Source of the DNA: Sympetrum striolatum
Lineage: Eukaryota; Arthropoda; Insecta; Odonata; Libellulidae
Assembly: GCA_947579665.1 (NCBI GenBank)
Contig: CANPUZ010000057.1
Coordinates: 310,001-374,000 of the forward strand
Reading direction: 5' to 3'
DNA: 64,000 nt
Below the pieces are notes generated by a model. The model saw nothing but the letters and a program-made list of their open reading frames with translations. It was not told where the DNA came from and searched no databases. The number at the start of each line of letters is the position of its first letter. Position 1 is the stretch's first letter. The position numbers and the translations under genes are program-made. Below are positions 24,961 to 37,400 of the stretch, piece after piece.

Positions 24961-25310
24961 TTGCAAAAAATCTGATGTGGCCAACACATGACTTATGATA
25001 CTAAAAATGTTTCAAAAAAAAGTTGTAGCAAAATACACTATCTATAACTTTTGTATGTAATTGTATATACCTATATTGCATTCTGACAGAGATACGTATG
25101 AAAAACTTCCATTTCTGGATAAACAACAAATTCCGGTTTATCCATTATTCAAGAATAACTCCGCAACAATCAGTGCTACAAAAAACTGTTTCAAACAAAA
25201 GTTGTAGTGAAGTTTATTATCCATAACTTTAGTATTTGATTGTATATACATACATTAAATTCTGATAAGAGATATTTAAGAATCAAAATTTTTAATGAAA
25301 TAAAAATTAA
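24961..25310 (-). repeat. CACATCAGATTT repeat family, minus copy
   Basis: AAATCTGATGTGGCCAACAC at the left border is the complement of the right border of the copies at 26068-26768 and 39831-40492. Inside, two tandem half-units share TTGTAGTGAA-like, AACTTTTGTAT and TGTATATACATA-like landmarks. Non-coding. Confidence 0.65.
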
Positions 25311-25654
25311 GTGAATCATTTACAAACATAACTAAAATATTGTAATAATGTTCCGATAGTCCCATGAGATATCCCATCCCATGATTGATGTTTCAAGTTA
25401 TCCTAGAAATATTGTGAGAGTACTTTCAAAGCAAACAACAAAATGATTTTCTGCTAACGCTTTTTCTGCATAAACAGCTTTGAGATATTTGCATTTAAAT
25501 TCAGTGAAAGTTATGGAAGCTAAAATGGACCAATGCTACAAACAGACATGTATTCACTGAATCTCCCATAATATTCTCTCAATTCAATCAATCATCAACA
25601 CTTTATGTAAAGAGGCTGTTTAGAATCAACATTAATTAGGAAAAGCAAACTTTA

Positions 25655-26066
25655 TCTATTATATATAGATGCTTCTCCGGATTCATTCATATATATAGAT
25701 AGATAGGATACTAATTCACAGCATAAACCACAAGCGTCATTGACTTGAAAGTTTTACGACGTATTGGCCATAACGTGTAACCGCCAGAAAAATTGCGATT
25801 TTGAACCTCAGTGTCATGGGTTCGATTTCAGAGGGCCCCAAAGTCCCGATATTTTTCATTTAAATGCATTGCTTTGATTTTACGGAATTTTAAAAAAATA
25901 CTTCCCGGATAGGTAGAGAATCGAAACTCTAGGAGCCTTTATTTATGATCATGATCTATCGATAACAATACACAATACTTTAACGGAAAATATCCTATGT
26001 TCGATGCTAGGAAGATGCAAAAATCGGCCGTTAAAATACATTGAGGTAGTTTTTCATTATTTTTTC
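25655..26066 (+). repeat. Modular B-box repeat, plus, truncated after two modules
   Basis: Starts at the A end (ATATATAGATGCTTCTCCGG) and contains GGGTTCGATTTCAG near 25818 and GTTCGATGCTAGG near 25998. It is then cut by the CACATCAGATTT-family element at 26068. Confidence 0.82.
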
Positions 26067-26067
26067 T

Positions 26068-26768
26068 TTCTCCATATACGAAGTATAGAGAAAGTATTGT
26101 TTACATGAAAAAAATCGACTTCAAGATTTCAACGGAAATACATGTTTTGGGGTCCCTAGAACACGTTTTGACCATTTTCGGAATGATGTCTGTGTGTATG
26201 TGTGTGTGTGTGTGTGTTTGTGTGTCTGTGCTTGTGGGCGCTCTAAGGTAAAAACTATTAATAGTATCAATACCAAAATTCATATATAGTACTGTGGTGT
26301 GTGCTGTCAGAGTTGATTAGTTTTTGGATTAAATTGGTTAACCGGAAGTCGAGCTTCATTCTTCAAAGCTCATTTCCGGTTTTCAAAATATCTCCATAAA
26401 TATGATATTTAGGTATATACTATTATTTACAAATGTTTTAGAAAAATTAATTTACTATAACTTTTGTATTAAACATATTTTTGTATCACTGATTGTGTAG
26501 GAGTTATTTGTGAAATACTGATAACCCGGAAGTTGCTGATTATGTACTTAGTGGGCTCTATGGGCGAAAGGCCAATTTCATCGTTTTTCATCGAACATGT
26601 CCCAAAAAACATTATTTATATTGTTTGTGACGTCAAAGATAATAATATCTAAATTAATCACTCGTCTTCCAAGTTTAGATGGAATATAGAGTTCGAAAAT
26701 ACTGTCGTGGATAAATATTTACATCTTATATGTATGGAGAAAGTCATGTGCTGGCCACATCAGATTTT
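26068..26768 (+). repeat. CACATCAGATTT repeat family, plus copy with GT microsatellite
   Basis: The left border forms a hairpin (CTTTCTCC...GAGAAAGTATTG); the right border is GGAGAAAGTCATGTGCTGGC and CACATCAGATTT. A (GT)n tract lies at about 26191-26226. Non-coding, same arrangement as 39831-40492. Confidence 0.7.
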
Positions 26769-26833
26769 TTTACTTTCAGATTAAAAACAAGGTCTTATTG
26801 AGATTCTTGACACCTCCCTGACTCGTTACTCAC

Positions 26834-26909
26834 CCCTTGGAGCATATTGAGTGCAAACGCATCGCTCGTTGCCAGACGATCCTCTTCATCGTCATCATCC
26901 CCATCCGAA
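26834..26909 (-). CDS. PPM1G: PPM1G exon 8 (end of acidic region); last exon seen
   Basis: Acceptor CTCTTTCAG, donor GGG|GTGAGT. Completes a split Ser codon and encodes SSDGDDDEEDRLATSDAFAL and then NMLQG. It leaves phase 0, so another exon must follow; in the family this is where the second half of the PP2C domain resumes. The upstream intron of 8.3 kb is the longest seen. Only repeats and AT-rich DNA were recognised between here and position 1. Confidence 0.84.
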
Positions 26910-29900
26910 CTGAAAGAGAAGTCGATAAGTTTAATCTTGGGTTTAATCATTCTATTTCAATGGACATAAATCCCTTTTAAGATACACTCATAGATATAGA
27001 TAGCTCGCTAGCAGAAGCACCCGTTGATTCGGGTGTAAGTAAAATATTTCTTTTAATGGTAAATATCTGGGGGTTTTACTGTTACTTTTTATCAGGTAGA
27101 AATTTCGAGGGTCCCTGTCCTAATCCGGACCCTTACACCCTTGCCAGGTAGGGATCACCCGACCCTCCCATCAGGGGGGACCATATAAAAGCTGACCGCT
27201 TGGAATATGATTTAAAAAGTTATAAACAATTCAAATGACAAACAATTGATTATCTTCCTTGTCTCACTCGTCCCAAGATATATACATGCGTCTTTTGATC
27301 GACGTTCTACGATGAAAATTAAGATTTTTAGTGATTTTGATAGAAATTACCCGTTGACACACAGCAACGTTGCCCCGGGGATGGGTTGGGGGGAGGATTA
27401 AGTTTTATTTACAATCATACATAATAATGATCGCAATTTTTAAAATTATTTCTGTATTTTAATTCCTCTAAATTTTCCTTATTCACATATCTTCCATTTT
27501 ATCGCATATTTGCTACGTCAATTGCCCTATTTTGGTGTATTTATTTAGATGAATCTGTAAATAAGGGGTCGCCCATTAATCATGTGTTGTTTTTTTGCAA
27601 CTTTTTAACTCCCCCTCCCCCCTGGTGATACGTGGTGAGGATTTAGACTAACCCCCTACCCAAAATCACGTGTAGCTTTTGGTACTAAGTATCTTAAAGT
27701 TTTCAGAAGATTATCTTTAAATTCAGGTATAATCTAATTTAATTCTGGAAAATTAAGCACCGTCATAAACATGTCCAGACAGACATTAAGGTCGCAGGTT
27801 GTTTCTGACTGGCATAAAATAATAACTGAAAGTTGTAATCATGTGAAAAACATATAATTTTACTGGTACATGAATATATTTAATTGACCGCGGATTAGTG
27901 GGACTTTCTTCAAAATTAACAAGTGGATAAGCATCTTGCAAGTCAGCTGTTGGCACTGTGCTTTCTTGAAGATCAACGACAGTCTCGTTGCATCTTTCCA
28001 CCCCAAAGTTAAGCCTGAACTCATCACTTGAGAAAATAACTCATCGCTGTATCCAGAAATTTGTTTAACCCTCTATCAGTCGCGCCGTTGTACAACACAG
28101 ATGGCTTTTCAGGTCCCGTTTCTACCAAATAATTAAAATAAAGACCTGTCATGCATGACGAGGGGGTTAAACTAATAAAAAATATAACTTTTTATGCATT
28201 AATCTTGCATAATAAAAGAAAGTGTGTGCTTGTCCACCTTGACAAACAATTCAGTTGACAAATATTCGCCTGAAACTAGATAGAAGTCACACAGCTTACA
28301 AACTTGGGGAAACGTTAAAACTCGACTTTGTCTCAATAACAATCTACTTTACGAGTAAAATGTTGCTTGCATACTGCAAGCAGATCGACAACACTATTTT
28401 CATGTCGGCATCATATCGGGACGGCCATCAAAAGAAAAAAATGGATTGAAATTTTTCTTAAAATTCGCTGAAATTCCATCGTCTGGCATCGAACCCGGGT
28501 CTTTACTGTTGAACTTACTATGCAGCACAATAGAACATCGCCATCTCTAACTATGTGTGAAAATTCAAGAAGAAATATGGGCTACAACTGCCTCAAAAGA
28601 CGTTCTAATTTTCACGAATTTAAATGACTCTCTGGATTCGAACCAAGGACGATCTTGGAAATCTAAAAAATGTTTCTGAAAGTTATTTATGATCTCTATC
28701 TACATGCCGAATTTCAAGTTTCTATATTGTTGGGAAAGGGTTCAAAATAATTATTGAAAATCGGATCAGTTACTGATTGTAGAGACGCCTGGTGTCGAAC
28801 CTAGGACACATTGACAGCTGGGAATGCACAGTTTGATTTGTATATTCTTCTTCTTTCCTAATACAAAGTTTGAAGTCTTTATCGTGCCGGGAAGTACCTA
28901 TAATTTGTTTCCGTTATCTCCGTAAGAAATGCATTGAGGAATTTAAATGGTCTTCTGGGATCGAACCAAGGACCATCAGCGAATATGTAAAATTTGATCC
29001 TGAAATTTATTATTGATCTCCAACTCCATGCCGAATTTCAAGTTTCCATGCCATCGGGAAAGGGTCCAAAAAAAATCTTAAAAATCGCCACAATGCAATT
29101 TAAACGGCCGATTTTTGCCCCGACCTAGCATCGAACCCAGGATATTTTCCGTAAAACTCATTTATGTTTTCGACAGATCATGACCATATATATAGGCTCC
29201 TTGAGTTTTGATTCTCTACCTATCCGAGAAGTATTTTTTTTAATTCCCGAAAATCAAAGCAATGCATTTAAACGGGAAAAATCGGGACTTTGGGGCCCTC
29301 TGGAATCGAACCCATGACACTGAGGATCAAAATCGCAATTTTTCTGGTGGTTACACGTTATGGCCAATACGCCGTAAAAATTCCAGCTCAATCACTTTTG
29401 TGGTTTAGGCTGTGAGTTTGTATCCTCTCTCTATATATATATATATCTATTATATAAAGATGCTTCTCCGGATTCATTCATATATCATATATTCATATAT
29501 ATATATATATAGAGAGGATACAAAGTCACAGGCTAAACCACTAGCGTCAATTGCTTGAAATTTTTACGACATAATGGCCATAACGTATAACCTCCAGAAA
29601 ATTTGCAATTTTGAATCTCAGTGTCATGGGTTCGATTCCAGAGGGCCCCAAAGTCCCGATTATTCCCGTTTAAATGCATTGCTTTGATTTTCGGGAATTA
29701 AAAAAAAATACTTTCCGGGTAGGTAGAGAATCAAAACTCAAGGAGCCTATATATATGAACATGATCTATCGAAAACATAAATGAGTTTTACGGAAAATAT
29801 CCTGGGTTCGATGCTAGGTCGGGGCAAAAATCGGCCGTTTAAAATGCATTGCGGCGATTTTTAAGATTTTTTTTGGACCTCTTTCCGAATGCATGGAAAC

Positions 29901-31429
29901 TTGAAATTTGGCATGGGGTTAGAAATCATAAAAATATTTCATAATCAATTTTTTTGTATTCGCTTATGGTCCTTGGTTCGATCCTAGAGGGCCAATTGCA
30001 CTCCACAATGCATTTCTTATGGGGATAACGGAAAAACATTTAAGGTACTTCCCGGTAGGATATCGACTTCAAACTTTGTATGAAATTAGATCAAGTCCTA
30101 GCAAGTCATTTTGTGCATTTACAGCTTCCAATACGTCCAGGTTTCGACACCAGGCGTCTCTACAATCAGTCACTGATCCGATTTTTAAGAATTATTTTGA
30201 ACCCCTTCCCAATAATATTAAAACTTGAAATTCGGCATATATTTAGAACATATAGATACATTTCGAAAACATATTTTATATTTCCTAGATCGACCTTGGT
30301 TCGAATCCAGAAAGCTATTAACATTCGTGAAAAGTAGGTCTTCGTTTGAGGCAGTTGCAGCCAATATTTCTGCTTGAATTTTCACACGTATTTAGAGAAG
30401 ATGATCTTCTGATGTGCTGCGTAGTAATTTCACCAAAAAGACCCGTGTTCGATGCCAGACGATTAAATTGAAGCGAATTCTAAGTATATTTTCAATCCAT
30501 TTTTTCCTATCTGGGACCGTCCCGATATAATGCCGTTATGAAATTAGTGTTGTCGATCTGCTTGCAGTATGCAAGCTACATTTTACTCGTATATATATAC
30601 GAGTAAAATGTAGCTTGCATACTGCAAGCAGATCGACAACAATAATTTCATATCGGCATTATATCGGGATGGTCCTCAAAAGAAAAAAAAAGGATTGAAA
30701 ATATTCTAAAAAGACGTTGCAATTTTATCGTCTGGCGTCGAACCCGGCTCTTACTGGTGAACTTACTATGCAGCACAATAGAAGATCACCATCTCTAACT
30801 ATCTGTGAAAATTCAAGCAGAAATATTATATGCAACTGCCTCAAAAGACGTCCTACTTTTCCCTTATATTCCTTATGAGAGAAATTTTAATGTGCTCTGG
30901 CATCGAACCCAGGAATAGTACGGTCTTATGAAAATTTTTTTCTTAAACCAATTCTTACCTTACACTCTCCGGCAAAGCACGAACTTCCTATTATTTCGAG
31001 AAGTGCATCAAAAAAAATAATGAAAAACAACTCCCATGTATTTTAAAGGGCAGATCTTTGCATCGTCCTAGCATCGAACCCAGGATATTTTTTGAAAAGG
31101 TCATTGCTGTTTTCGGAAGTCCAAGACCATAAGTATAGGCACCTTGAGTTTTATTTCTCTACCTATCCGGCAAGTATTTTTTTAAAATTCCCGAAAATCA
31201 CGGCAATGCATTTAAACGGGAAAAATCGGGACTTTGGAGCCCTCTGGAATCGAACCTATGACACTGAGGATCAAAGTCGCTTTTTTCCTGGGGGTTTCAC
31301 GTTATGGCCAATACGTCATAAAAATTTCAAGGCAATGACCCTTGTAGTTTAGCCTGTGAATTTGTATCCTATCTATATAGCTATATGGCTATATATATGA
31401 ATGAATCCGGAGAAGCATCTATATATAAT

Positions 31430-31463
<34 letters not shown>

Positions 31464-34400
31464 GAGTAAAATGTTGCTTGCATACTGCAAGCAGATCGAC
31501 AACACTATTTTCATGTCGGCATCATATCGGGACGGCCATCAAAAGAAAAAAATTATTGAAAATAATCTTAAAATTCGCTGCAATTTTAATCGTCTGGCAT
31601 CGAACCCGGGCTTTCCTGGCTAACCTATTAAACAGCACAACATAAGATCACCATCACTTACTATGTGTGAAAATTCAAGCAGAAATATTGGCTGAAACTG
31701 CCTCAGAACGACGTACTACTTTTTACGAAAGTAAATGCCTCTCGGGACTCAAACCAAGGACGATCGTGGAAATCTAAAACATGTTTCTGAAAGTTATTTA
31801 TGATCTCTATCTATATGCCATATTTGATGTTTCTATATTATTGGCAAAGGTTTCAAATTAATTTCTAAAAATCGGATCAACTTCTGATTGCAGAGACACC
31901 TGGAGTCGAACCCAGGACACATTGATAGGTGTGAATGCAATGTTTGATTTGTATGGACTCAATCTTTCTATATGCAAAGTTTGAAGTCGATAACGTTCCG
32001 GGAAGTACCTAAAATGTGTTTCCGTAATCTCCATAAGAAATGCATTGAGGAATGTAAATGGCCCTCTGGGATCGAACCAAGGACCATAAGGGAATATGTA
32101 AAATTTGATTATGGAATATAATTATGGTATCTAACCTCATACCGAATTTCAAGTTTCTATGCCATCGGAAAAGGGTTCAAAAAAAATCTTAAAAATCGCC
32201 ACAATGCATTTTAAACGGCCGATTTTTGCCCCGACCTAGCATCGAACCAAGGATAATATTCGTAGATGTCTATATGGTTTACTTTAGATATGCACGGCAT
32301 CTAGCGATCTCTTGAATTTCAAATCTCTCCTTTTCCGGGAAGTGCCTCAAAAAATTTTTCGAAAATCCCCGCCATGTATCCTTATGGAGAAAATCCCGAC
32401 TTTGGGGCCTTCTGGAATCGAACCCATGACACCGAGGTTCAAAGTCGGCTTTTTCCTGGAGGTTACACGTCATGGCCATAACGTGGTAAAAATTTCAAAA
32501 CAGTGGCACTTGTGGAACATGGTTAGAATTTTGATCCCCTATATATATATAGGTATATCCGGAGAAGCGTCTATATATCTATTATATATAGACGCTTCTC
32601 CGGATATACCTATATATAAGTTATATATATATATATATATAGGGGATCAAAAGTTTTACCATGTTCCACAAGTGCCACCGACTTGAAATTTTTACGACGT
32701 TATGGCCATGACGAGTAACCTCCAGGAAAAAGCCGACTTTGAACCTCGGTGTCATGGGTTCGATTCCAGAAGGCCCCAAAGTCCCGATTTTCTCCATAAG
32801 GATACATGGTGGCGATTTTCAAAATTTTTTAAATAATACTTCCCGTACAGGTAGGGAATCGAAATTCAAAGAGCTTACAGATATGGTCAAGAACTATTAA
32901 AAACATTAATGACTACTAATGAGAACGTCCTGGGTTCGATGCTAGGACGATGCAAAAATCCCGCATTTAAAATGCATGGGGATTGTTTTTCATTATTTTT
33001 TTTGATGCACTTATCGGAATGTAAGGAACTTTTCGCTCAGCTGGAAGATATATATTAAGAATTGGTTTGAGAAAAAAAAATTCATAAGGCCGTACTATTC
33101 CTGGGTTCGATGCCAGAGCACATTAACATTTCTCTCATAAGGAATATAAGGGAAAAGTAAGTCGTCTTTTGAGGCAGTTGCAGCCAATATTTCTGCTCGA
33201 ATTTTTAAAAATAGTTAGAGATAGTGACCTTTTATTATGTTGCATAGGAAGTTTTACCAGAAAGATCCGGGTTCGATGCCGGGCGGCAAATATGTCTCCC
33301 GTTTAAAATACATTGGGTTAGTATTTCATAATTTTTTTGATGCACTTATCGAAATGATAGGAAGTTCGTACTCGGCTGGAAGATGTATGAAAAGAATTGG
33401 TTTTAGAAAAAAATTTAGATAACACCGTACTATTCCTGGGTTCGATGCCAGAGCACATTAGCATTTCTCTCATAAGGAATATAAGGGAAACGTAGGACGT
33501 CGTTTGAGGCAGTTGCAGTTAATATTTCTACTTCAATTTTCACACATAGTTACAGATGGTGATCTTCTATGGTTCTGCATAGTAAGTATGACCGGGAAGA
33601 CCTGGGTTCGATGCCAGACAAATAAATAACAGCGGAAATTAAGAATATTTTCTAACCTTTTTTTTTCTTTTGAGGACTCACTCTATGTGATGCCGACAAA
33701 AAACTTTTGTTATCGATGTGCTTGCAGTATGCAAGCAACATTTTACTCGTAATAGATATATATGGATACATGAATGAATCCGGAGAAGCATCTATATATA
33801 ATAGATATATCTCTGCTACTTCCAGTTTGATTCCAGTTGGGGCACACCATAGCTAATGTTAACAGAGTTAAATTGACAGTAAAAAAATTACACTAACTGC
33901 TTCAATGATGAAATAATCTATGGGAATTTGGAACAGACGTAAACGCAAGAGGTGTGTTAGGTCAGATAAGATCAAAGCTTCTCGATTCATTGCGAAAGCG
34001 AGGGAGTCTGCAGAGACTCTACCTCAAGCCCTCGCTCAATCCCGGATCTTCATCATTCCTCACCCAGAAACTCAAAAACCATTTGATTAATTAACAGTAT
34101 AAAAAGATACATCTCTTGTGTGAAATTTACGCCTTTTCGAAACCCTGCACAATTCCTAGACTGTAAACAAAATAATAGAAAATAATCATATTGATGGGTT
34201 GAAATTTGAAAAATGTGTACTTGATAAAAAATTAAGGTTTTCATGCTGATCCTGGAGCTATATACATGACAGATGTAATTATTTTATGCTGTTAATTAAC
34301 ATTCTAAACCTTATATTTTTGTACTTGAAAACAAAAATTTGTTTGTATTTATGTTTAAAAAAAATGAAAATCTTAGTTTTTGCCAAAAAAAATCCAACTT

Positions 34401-37400
34401 TAGACCTGTTGTGAGAGACTTAAATATTTCTCAATTTAAATTTTTTTTGCGTAAATATGTGAGCACAGTGACAACTTTTTACCAACTTGAAATTTTTAAT
34501 TCTGAAATTTTTTTTCATGATTCTTCCTAATTATACTAGGGAGACTATTAACCCTCGAGTACTTGCGTCCCTAATCGTCACGTCAGTACTCACGTTGGGT
34601 GGAATCAACCAGATATCTTCCTAAGGGGTAAATTGTCTCAAAATGTAGTAATAAATTTTTAATTCATTTGTGATGATGCCATATTAATCAATGGTTAACC
34701 TGCTATTAAAATAAAATCAAATGAATATTTTAAAATAATTTTAATATTGTAAAAATTCGATAGCTCTGTCGCCGAGTATATTGCCGATGAATTTGGAATA
34801 TTGCGTATAAAAATTAAACTGTTTGAAAATAAAACTTAATATATTAATGAAAATTGTTAATTATATGAAATTTATATAATAACTCTAAAAATGAAGGTGC
34901 AAACAAGGTCAAAAATGGAATATTTTACGTAAAGGTCTTTCATCTACCTGGCACTACCGCTAAGGAAAATATTTTTAAATAATTAAATCTCCATTTCCAG
35001 CGAAAATGCATGACTTGTTCAGAACATTCCAAAACTCAGCTAATACGAGAAAGAAGAAGTGAAAGAGCACTAATAAAAAGTCATTTTAATTTTAAAATTC
35101 ACATGGGACGATTCGACCCAGACACAAGTACTCGAGGGTTAAATCTGAAACAAAAATTCATGCTCATTTCTTCTTAGGCAATGAATGTTATCAACAGTTA
35201 GGTTACCTTTCTTCTTCTTCCTCCTCATCGTCCTCCTCCCCTTCCTCCATCCCCTCTTCGATCAAAGACGAGTTCTCGTCATACTCTTCATCGCTGGAGT
35301 CGTCTTCATCATCGTTGTCGGAGTACACGATGCGGTTCCGCCTCGAACGCAACTTGGTCCTCTCACCCTAAACAAACAAAGATTCCAAAGTTAGCCAACT
35401 TCGTTAAGCAGAAATATGTTTAACCCTTCTTTGACGGTGCGGGGTACTGGAGGACCCCAAAATAGCTTAATTCAATAGAAAAGCTTAATTTTCAACCACA
35501 CATGTTTCTTATTCCATGTATTCATGCATCGATGTTTCTTTTGTATTATGAAATTGAAAGAAATTTGTTTCACAGACTCGTTTCCAAAATATCTTTATTT
35601 TTCGAATGGGGTACCAAAGTACCCCGCACAGCCACTTTTGCTTGGATTGCTATACGCAATGTCGTGTGATTGTGGCAATTCAGTCACCCTTTCAATTGAT
35701 TCATTAGTTATTGCATTAACAGTAATTATATCACAGTATCATCTCATTTAAAGGGATGTTTTTGGGTTTGCCTGACGTCATATAATAGTCATCAACTCTA
35801 ACGCTACCTCCAAAAAAATGAAAAATAATCCCAACAAAATAATGAATACTGTATTTCTAAACATAATTAAAGGTAAAGGAAAATAAAAACAAAAAAAAAA
35901 ACAATGTAATATTCGCGAAGAAAGCGTTGGGGTACTCGAGTACCCCACACAGCTGTTTTTGGAAGTTTTCAGGGCACAGTCAAGGAAGGGAGGACTTCTG
36001 TGAGAGAGAAAACCGAATGAAATTTCTATTCTAGCATATTTGTGTGATTCTAACAAGAGACCCTTGATACTACTACACAGAATCGGATCTTTAGCAGCTG
36101 CTAGTAACAAATTTGAAGCAGTTTCAGACTGAATTTTTTGTGTAAAGTCCTGGCCAAAATTAACGCAGCACCGGCCGTAAGGATCGCTAGAGAGGTGCTG
36201 CATTAATTTTGGCCAGGAGTGTACAAGATCAACATAAAAAAACATTCATTCATTTCTGTGATAATACTTTTAGTAAACCTTTACATTTAAATCTGTATGT
36301 ACTTTGTACATATATCATAGTTACTGTACATGTACCCTTAGAACATACATTCGTAAATGTGTCCATCATAAACAATAAGAAAAATATATGAATGCACTAA
36401 CAAATTCAATCAGCTCGGCCTTCATTACGTGGAATTTCATAATAAATAAATGAAAGAATACCACCACCACAAGGAATATACCAGATAATGCTTAGATGTC
36501 GAAACCAGTCGTGTGTTGTATGTTTTTAATACTGTGGAATATAGACTTAGTTAATTTATTCTTATGAATGTACTATTTAGAGTAAATAAACTCAATACAT
36601 ATAAATAAGAACTTACAAGGAGACTACATAGTGTCGGTGGCGATTTTTTCGATGAAAATTGGTTCAGTTGATAGATCTCGTGTTAAGAATAAATAATTAC
36701 CCCACATTTAGGCGTTTATGAGTGACAGTTTCCCAGAAAATAGACTTTGAAAATTAAGCTATGGTTACATTTTAATCATAAAGTTAAAGATAACACATGT
36801 TTACAGACCGTAGAATTTACAGGATGTGGAAATGTCCTCGGCACGTTTTCTTGCTTGTATTGTAATTTGTCAAATTTCAGGCGTTTTGAATTCAGTGCCC
36901 ACAAGCATAGAACTGAAATGTCTGCACGTAATTGATGAAGCGAGAGCCTCGCAGGGGAGAAAAATCGCATAAATAAAAATTCCCAAAGTTTTGTTAAAAG
37001 CGTAAGAAAGCCACAAATAGAAGAAAAGAGAGATGGATGAATATAAGGATTAAAATTAGCAAAGAAAAAATTAAAAAAAAAAAACGTTCTCATTTTCGGG
37101 ATCGAACCCGGTTCAAAATATTGGAAGCCGAACATGGTACCACTACACCAAACTTTAGTATGTAAAAATGTGTTATCTTTAACTTTATGATTAAAATGTA
37201 ACCATAGCTTATTTTTCAGTCTATTTTCAGGGAAACTGTAGCTCATAAATGCCTAAATGTGAGGCAACTATTTATTCTTAACTCGAGATCTATCAACTGA
37301 ACCGATTTTCACCAAAAAAAATCGCCGCCGACACTGTGTAGTCTCCTTGTTAGAGAAATATAAAGAAGAAAGAAAAGGTTATACAATCCAATTGAAGCGG

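Noticed and set aside
32312..32686. 124-codon plus-strand open frame
   Set aside because: It crosses the centre of a palindrome between two modular repeat units; no coding character.
28352..33812. CRISPR array
   Set aside because: Regular spacing of a short motif invites the comparison, but the intervening segments are themselves repeated modules, units are inverted relative to each other, and the DNA is clearly eukaryotic.
35778..36245. 155-codon minus-strand open frame
   Set aside because: AT-rich, overlaps a piggyBac-like fragment and a Tc1-like fold-back, no recognisable motif, and hydrophobic stretches come from T-rich codons.
36776..37246. 156-codon minus-strand open frame
   Set aside because: It lies across the arms and centre of the long-inverted-repeat element and shows no domain.
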